9,239 nucleotides of DNA from Streptococcaceae bacterium (GTDB lineage Bacteria > Bacillota > Bacilli > Lactobacillales > Streptococcaceae): the NCBI GenBank assembly GCA_031285105.1, contig JAITWV010000047.1, positions 1 through 9,239 of the forward strand, written 5' to 3'. Position numbers and translations under genes: made by a program. Under the pieces are notes generated by a model. That model saw only the letters and a program-made list of their open reading frames with translations, did not search any database and was not told the origin of the DNA. Positions 5,556 to 9,239 of the stretch are shown piece after piece (the stretch's first letter is position 1; each line of letters starts with the position of its first letter).

Positions 5556-6065
5556 ATGAGTTTAGGTTATCGTACAGGGATTATGCCAAACATGAAAGAA
5601 CCAGGAACATTGGCATACTACAATCGTGTCGTGATCAAGGGAGTAGATGATCTTGACCGTCTTGCACGTAGAATAAGTGCTGAGACAGGCATCAAACGCG
5701 GGGTTGTTTTATTGATTTTGACATCTTTAGAAGATATTGCACTAGAACGTATGGGTGATGGGTATGCCATTGAGCTTGGCGGACTTGGAAGAATTTACCT
5801 TTCGATTCAGTCAGAGTTGGTAACAGAAGCCAATGAACTAGGAGCAAAGCATATCAAAAAAGCAAAAATCAACTTTAAACCAGGGAAATCTTTCACTGAG
5901 ATGGCTAAAAATGCAAAATTTGAAGCACATCGCAACTATAAAGATTTTTCTACAGAAGAGATTCTTGCTAAGGGTTTAATTGATGACCTAGCAGATGAAG
6001 ATGTGTTCTACGAAGATGGAGTTGTTCAAGTGCAGGATGATTACACAGTATATGAAGTAGAGTAA
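5556..6065 (+). CDS. HU-related histone-like DNA-binding protein with acidic tail
   Basis: 169 residues. About residues 22-122 follow the HU/IHF fold in the long 'HU-related' form known chiefly from Bacteroidetes: a VVIKGVDDLDRLARRIS lead-in where canonical HU has its first helix, helices to about 66, the AIELGGLGRIYLSIQSE beta part (71-87, equivalent to HU 'V.L.GFGTF'), and the closing KINFKPGKSF (104-113), matching HU 'FKPGK'. The DNA-intercalating RNP arm tip of canonical HU is not visible. Residues 130-169 form an acidic tail ending in TVYEVE. The ATG at 5556 is preferred because GGAAGG (5541-5546) lies 9 nt upstream; the ATG at 5547 touches that site, and the frame's earlier ATGs at 5388 and 5526 have no site. 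It diverges from the 560-residue gene. It is clearly not the housekeeping HU (about 90 residues). It probably shapes DNA or regulates a local element. Confidence 0.75.
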   Translation: MSLGYRTGIMPNMKEPGTLAYYNRVVIKGVDDLDRLARRISAETGIKRGVVLLILTSLEDIALERMGDGYAIELGGLGRIYLSIQSELVTEANELGAKHIKKAKINFKPGKSFTEMAKNAKFEAHRNYKDFSTEEILAKGLIDDLADEDVFYEDGVVQVQDDYTVYEVE

Positions 6066-6071
6066 AACACG

Positions 6072-6113
6072 AAAGAAGAACTTCTATTTATAGTAGAATG
6101 TTCTTCTTTTTTT
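6072..6113 (+). terminator. Terminator of the HU-like gene
   Basis: AAAGAAGAACTTCTA (6072-6086) pairs with TAGAA (6094-6098) and, past one bulged T, GTTCTTCTTT (6100-6109). A T-run continues to 6113. It starts 7 bp after the stop codon. Confidence 0.88.
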
Positions 6114-6117
6114 CCCC

Positions 6118-6219
6118 TTTACGTAGAAATTTTTTTTACAATGGTAAATGACTTCAAATACTATCGTAAAAATATTTTTTTACGATAGTATTTGAGATCG
6201 TTTACGTAGGTATTTTTTT
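6118..6219. repeat. Near-identical 19-bp direct repeats flanking a hairpin
   Basis: TTTACGTAG then AA then ATTTTTTT (6118-6136, with one extra T at 6137) recurs 83 bp later as TTTACGTAG then GT then ATTTTTTT (6201-6219), 17 of 19 identical. Between them lies the long stem-loop at 6144-6205, which overlaps the start of the second copy. The arrangement suggests a small non-coding element or a recombination or binding site between the convergent HU-like and glgP genes. Confidence 0.6.
6144..6205. repeat. 62-nt long imperfect hairpin
   Basis: The inner arms CAAATACTATCGTAAAA (6155-6171) and its exact complement (6178-6194), plus one more A-T pair, surround a 4-nt loop (TATT, 6173-6176). The stem continues outward through 6144-6154 / 6195-6205 with one mismatch and two G-T pairs, so 28 of 29 positions pair. 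Both neighbouring genes already have their own terminators (6072-6113 and 6272-6300), so this hairpin is not needed for termination. It could form a DNA cruciform or a folded single strand. Confidence 0.75.
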
Positions 6220-6271
6220 GGGGGGAAATGGGGGTTAAAAACCGAACAATTATTAAAAATTCAGCAATTAC

Positions 6272-6300
6272 AAAAAGACCCTATCAAACCAATAGAGTCT
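6272..6300 (-). terminator. Terminator of glgP / end of the glycogen operon
   Basis: On the minus strand AGACTCTAT (6300-6292) pairs with ATAGGGTCT (6284-6276), nine pairs with one G-U and a 7-nt loop, followed by a T-run to 6272. It lies 12 bp beyond the glgP stop. Confidence 0.75.
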
Positions 6301-6312
6301 CTTCAATCTTAC

Positions 6313-8715
6313 TTATTTATTTTTCTTCAAATGCCAAATATTTTCAGCATACAACGTCACCGTATCATCTGCTGAGAATCGGTTACTTTTCGCCGTATTC
6401 ATCAAGCTCACACGACGCCATTTTGCCTGATCTTTATACCAAGCATCCACGGTTTCTTGCGCTTCAATATAAGAATCAAAGTCTGCTAATGTGAAATACT
6501 CATCGTTATATTGAATTAATGAGTCAAACAATTCTTTTCCTTCATACTGAACGTTTGGAATTGTCCCATCAACAAAGGCATTTAACACGCGCTTAATCGT
6601 TGTGTTGTTGTTGTATAACTCATAAGCATTATAGTTATTTTCATGGTAATACTGATACACACGGTCTTTATCTAAACCAAAGATAACGATATTTTCGTCA
6701 CCTACAGCATCACGAATTTCAATATTTGCTCCATCAAGTGTCGCTACTGTAATCGCACCATTTAACATTAACTTCATATTTGATGTTCCTGATGCTTCTT
6801 TACCTGCTAATGAAATTTGTTCTGATACATCTGCTGCTGGAATAATTTTCTCAGCTAGTGACACATTGTAATTTGGTAAGAAAACAATTTTTAGTTTGTC
6901 TTTGATTGTTTTATCGTTATTAATTAAGTTTGCTACTTCATTAATACACTTGATAATCGCTTTGGCATAGTAATAACTTGGGGCTGCTTTTGCTCCGAAG
7001 ATAAAGACACGCGCTGGAATATCTAGGTTTGGATTTTCTTTTAAGTCTAAATAAAGCTTCACAATGTGTAAAAGTTTTAATTGTTGACGTTTGTAAGCAT
7101 GTAGACGTTTGATTTGTACGTCAAAAATTGCTTCACTTGATACGGAAATACCTGTAACGTCAAAAATGTGTTTAGCTAAACGTTCTTTGTTTTCAAGTTT
7201 TGCTTTGGCTAATTTTTTCAAAACCAATTCGTCTTCTTTATAGCTTTCTAAAAGACCAATTTTACGTGCGTCACTTCTCCACTCTGTCCCAATTGTTTCA
7301 TCTAAAACATTTGATAAAGGTTCATTGGAGATTTGTGACCAACGACGCATTGCAATTCCATTTGTTTTGTTGTTAAAACGTTCTGGGTATAACACGTAAA
7401 AATCATGTAATACCACATCCATTAACAAGTCTGAGTGAATTTTTGCTACTCCATTGGTTGAATGTGAGCCGATGATTGCCAAGTGTGCCATGTGTACTTG
7501 ATCGTGGTTGATGATACGTGTACGAGCAATTAAGCCATCGTCTACTTTGCCAGTCATTTCGTCAACAAAACGACGGTCAATTTCTTCGATGATTTGATAC
7601 ACACGAGGAACTAAATGACGAACCATATCTGTTGGCCATTTTTCTAGTGCTTCTTGTAAAATGGTGTGGTTGGTATAAGACATTACTTTAACCACTACAT
7701 GCCAAGCTGCTTCCCATTCCATATGTTCTTCATCAAGTAAGATACGCATTAACTCCGCAACGGCAATCGCTGGGTGAGTATCATTGATGTGTACAGCGAT
7801 TTTTTCGTGTAAATGAATCATTGGAATATTTAATTTCTTGAAGCGTTTAACAATTGTTTGTAAACCGCATGAAGTAAAGAAATACTCTTGGATTAAACGT
7901 AAACGACGTCCTTCATAAGTAGAATCATCTGGATATAATACACCGGTAATATCATACACTTCACGGCGAGCGTTAATTGAGTAATATTTACGCTCTTCTG
8001 ATTCTGGAATTTCAACGTCCCATAAGCGTAAGTTGTTGACTTGACCATTTTCATAACCAATCATTGAAGTATCATAAGGAACACCACGCAAGACACGAGG
8101 ATTTTCATAAACTGGCTCTAAGCGTCCTGTTTCTTCGTCTGGTTTCATCCAAACATTTCCTTCAAATTTTACTTCACATTTTTCATGGTCTTTACGAATT
8201 TCCCATGGATTTCCTGATTGTAACCAAGCGTCTGGCAATTCAATTTGGAAACCATCGATAAATTCTTGTTTGAATAAACCATATTGATAGCGAATTCCGT
8301 TGCCAAAACCAGGAAATGCTGTTGAAGCTAATGAGTCCATGAAACATGAAGCCAAGCGTCCTAAACCACCATTACCTAATGCCATATCTTTTTCAGCTTC
8401 TGATAAGTCTTCAAGATCGATATCAAAATCTTTCAAGCCATCACGAACCACATCAAGAATGCCTAAGTTTAATAGGTTGCTCTTTAACATTTTTCCTGGT
8501 AAAAACTCAATAGAAAAATAATAAGCAATCTTTTCTTGGTGACGTTGACGTGATTGACGATCTTCACGCCAGTAATCTGAAATATACGTTTTAATCAATG
8601 AAGCAAGTGCTGTAAATCTTTCAAAATCATTGGCATCTTTGGTTTCAATTGAGAATTTGTGGTGTAGCCTTGTTTTAAAATCACGTTGAAATTGTTCTTT
8701 CGTTAAATTATTCAT
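6313..8715 (-). CDS. glgP: Glycogen/maltodextrin phosphorylase
   Basis: 800 residues, full length for the family. This cytoplasmic enzyme uses phosphate to release glucose-1-phosphate from the non-reducing ends of alpha-1,4-glucans, with pyridoxal phosphate as cofactor. Visible signatures: YYFSIEFLPGK (65-75), GNGGLGRLASC (114-124), HINDTHPA (309-316), NNKTNGIAMRRW (448-459), KRLHAYKRQ (536-544), and the cofactor-binding EASGTSNMK (640-648), in which Lys648 should carry PLP. No frameshift or missing key residue is seen. The start has AAGGAG (8725-8730) at 9 nt. It follows glgA on the same strand after 39 bp with no terminator between, so the two are co-transcribed from a promoter outside the window, as in the glgBCDAP operons of Firmicutes. 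Glycogen phosphorylase and maltodextrin phosphorylase are not separable by eye; the operon favours glycogen. Confidence 0.97.
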   Translation of the reverse strand: MNNLTKEQFQRDFKTRLHHKFSIETKDANDFERFTALASLIKTYISDYWREDRQSRQRHQEKIAYYFSIEFLPGKMLKSNLLNLGILDVVRDGLKDFDIDLEDLSEAEKDMALGNGGLGRLASCFMDSLASTAFPGFGNGIRYQYGLFKQEFIDGFQIELPDAWLQSGNPWEIRKDHEKCEVKFEGNVWMKPDEETGRLEPVYENPRVLRGVPYDTSMIGYENGQVNNLRLWDVEIPESEERKYYSINARREVYDITGVLYPDDSTYEGRRLRLIQEYFFTSCGLQTIVKRFKKLNIPMIHLHEKIAVHINDTHPAIAVAELMRILLDEEHMEWEAAWHVVVKVMSYTNHTILQEALEKWPTDMVRHLVPRVYQIIEEIDRRFVDEMTGKVDDGLIARTRIINHDQVHMAHLAIIGSHSTNGVAKIHSDLLMDVVLHDFYVLYPERFNNKTNGIAMRRWSQISNEPLSNVLDETIGTEWRSDARKIGLLESYKEDELVLKKLAKAKLENKERLAKHIFDVTGISVSSEAIFDVQIKRLHAYKRQQLKLLHIVKLYLDLKENPNLDIPARVFIFGAKAAPSYYYAKAIIKCINEVANLINNDKTIKDKLKIVFLPNYNVSLAEKIIPAADVSEQISLAGKEASGTSNMKLMLNGAITVATLDGANIEIRDAVGDENIVIFGLDKDRVYQYYHENNYNAYELYNNNTTIKRVLNAFVDGTIPNVQYEGKELFDSLIQYNDEYFTLADFDSYIEAQETVDAWYKDQAKWRRVSLMNTAKSNRFSADDTVTLYAENIWHLKKNK

Positions 8716-8754
8716 ATATATAAACTCCTTTATTATAAGGATGAAAAAATCAAA

Positions 8755-9239
8755 TTAGCTAATCTGGTTAAACATATCAAGGTATAAATCACTAGAACCT
8801 TGCCATGAATTATCTGTTAGCATTGCTTGAGTTTGCATTTTCTTCCAATCTTCTTTGTTATTGTGGAATAGTGATACGGCTTGTGACACAGTATTTCTTA
8901 AATAATAAGAATCAAAGTTGTCAAAACCAAATCCTGTTCCTTCCCCAGTATACTGGTTATAAGGCAACACAGTATCTTTTAAACCCCCAACTTCATGTAC
9001 AATTGGTAATGTACCATAACGCATCGAAATCATTTGTGACAAACCACATGGTTCAAAAGCAGATGGCATTAAGAACATATCCGCTCCGGCATAAATCAAT
9101 TGCGCCACTTTTACGTCAAAGGCAATTGAAACAGCCATTTTTTCTGGATATTGGTACGCAAAATGTTTAAATCCATCTTCAAACTCTGCATCCCCTGTTC
9201 CAAGTAAAACGATTTGTACATCATTTTCTTCTAAAATCG
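8755..9239 (-). CDS. glgA: Glycogen synthase, C-terminal part (gene runs off the window)
   Basis: The frame is open from the right edge (first full codon at 9237-9235) to a TAA at 8757-8755, giving the last 160 residues of a protein normally about 480 long. An internal ATG at 9138 is not the true start, because the reading before it (VQIVLLGTGD...) is also typical GlgA. This is the C-terminal half of the GT-B fold of ADP-glucose starch/glycogen synthases. MFLMPSAFEPCGLSQM carries the catalytic EPCGL motif, followed by the nucleotide-binding TLPIVHEVGGLKDTV and the GTGFGF strand. The enzyme adds glucose from ADP-glucose to the growing alpha-1,4-glucan. It is followed by glgP in the same operon. 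Confidence 0.95.
   Translation of the reverse strand, partial: ILEENDVQIVLLGTGDAEFEDGFKHFAYQYPEKMAVSIAFDVKVAQLIYAGADMFLMPSAFEPCGLSQMISMRYGTLPIVHEVGGLKDTVLPYNQYTGEGTGFGFDNFDSYYLRNTVSQAVSLFHNNKEDWKKMQTQAMLTDNSWQGSSDLYLDMFNQIS

Noticed and set aside
6228..6494. Plus-strand reading frame covering the end of glgP
   Set aside because: It is antisense to the conserved C-terminus of glgP, crosses its terminator and shows no protein family features.
8805..9170. Plus-strand reading frame opposite glgA
   Set aside because: It is the complement of clearly conserved glycogen synthase sequence.
1..9239. CRISPR arrays, tRNA or rRNA genes, insertion-sequence transposases
   Set aside because: I saw no regularly spaced repeats with spacers, no cloverleaf or rRNA-like stretch, and no transposase motif on either strand.

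Overview
The window looks like chromosomal DNA from a low-GC Gram-positive bacterium. The genes are AT-rich, ribosome binding sites are strong AGGAGG-type, TTG start codons occur, and T-tailed terminators are common. The glgA-glgP order and the fruK-type kinase fit Lactobacillales, for example an Enterococcaceae or Carnobacteriaceae member such as Vagococcus or Enterococcus. That placement is an inference from gene content; no marker gene here settles it.

Left part (1-2111). The tail of an unidentified upstream gene is followed closely by a complete AAC(3)-family N-acetyltransferase gene. Next is a two-gene toxin-antitoxin-like module: a Phd/YefM-like antitoxin with its own extended -10 promoter and a palindrome just upstream, and a one-base-overlapping PemK/MazF-like partner carrying an in-frame TAA at codon 26. 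A bidirectional terminator separates the module from a convergent VOC/glyoxalase-fold gene.

Middle part (2112-3575). The VOC gene and a 1-phosphofructokinase-family gene (fruK-like) are transcribed divergently from a short shared region. An 8-bp-armed inverted repeat straddles the VOC -10. The kinase lacks the usual fruR and fruA partners on both sides. It is followed by a degraded stretch with the apparent C-terminal remnant of an unidentified gene, closed by a strong hairpin terminator.

Accessory-looking block (3576-6300). A 560-residue protein of unknown function (minus strand; CxC..H..H motif near the N-terminus, long basic coiled coil near the C-terminus) diverges from a 169-residue HU-related DNA-binding protein with an acidic tail. 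The 297-bp region between them holds a 21-bp tandem repeat and a stem-loop. Beyond the HU-like gene and its terminator lies an unusual 62-nt hairpin bracketed by 19-bp near-identical direct repeats, then a T7G6 tract.

Right part (6272-9239). The end of a glycogen operon on the minus strand: the C-terminal part of glgA (glycogen synthase, running off the window), 39 bp, then complete glgP (glycogen phosphorylase) and its terminator. One enzyme extends alpha-1,4-glucan and the other releases glucose-1-phosphate.

The best candidates for something undescribed are the divergent unknown-protein/HU-like pair with its repeats and the adjacent hairpin element. The interrupted toxin gene is the clearest oddity at the single-base level.
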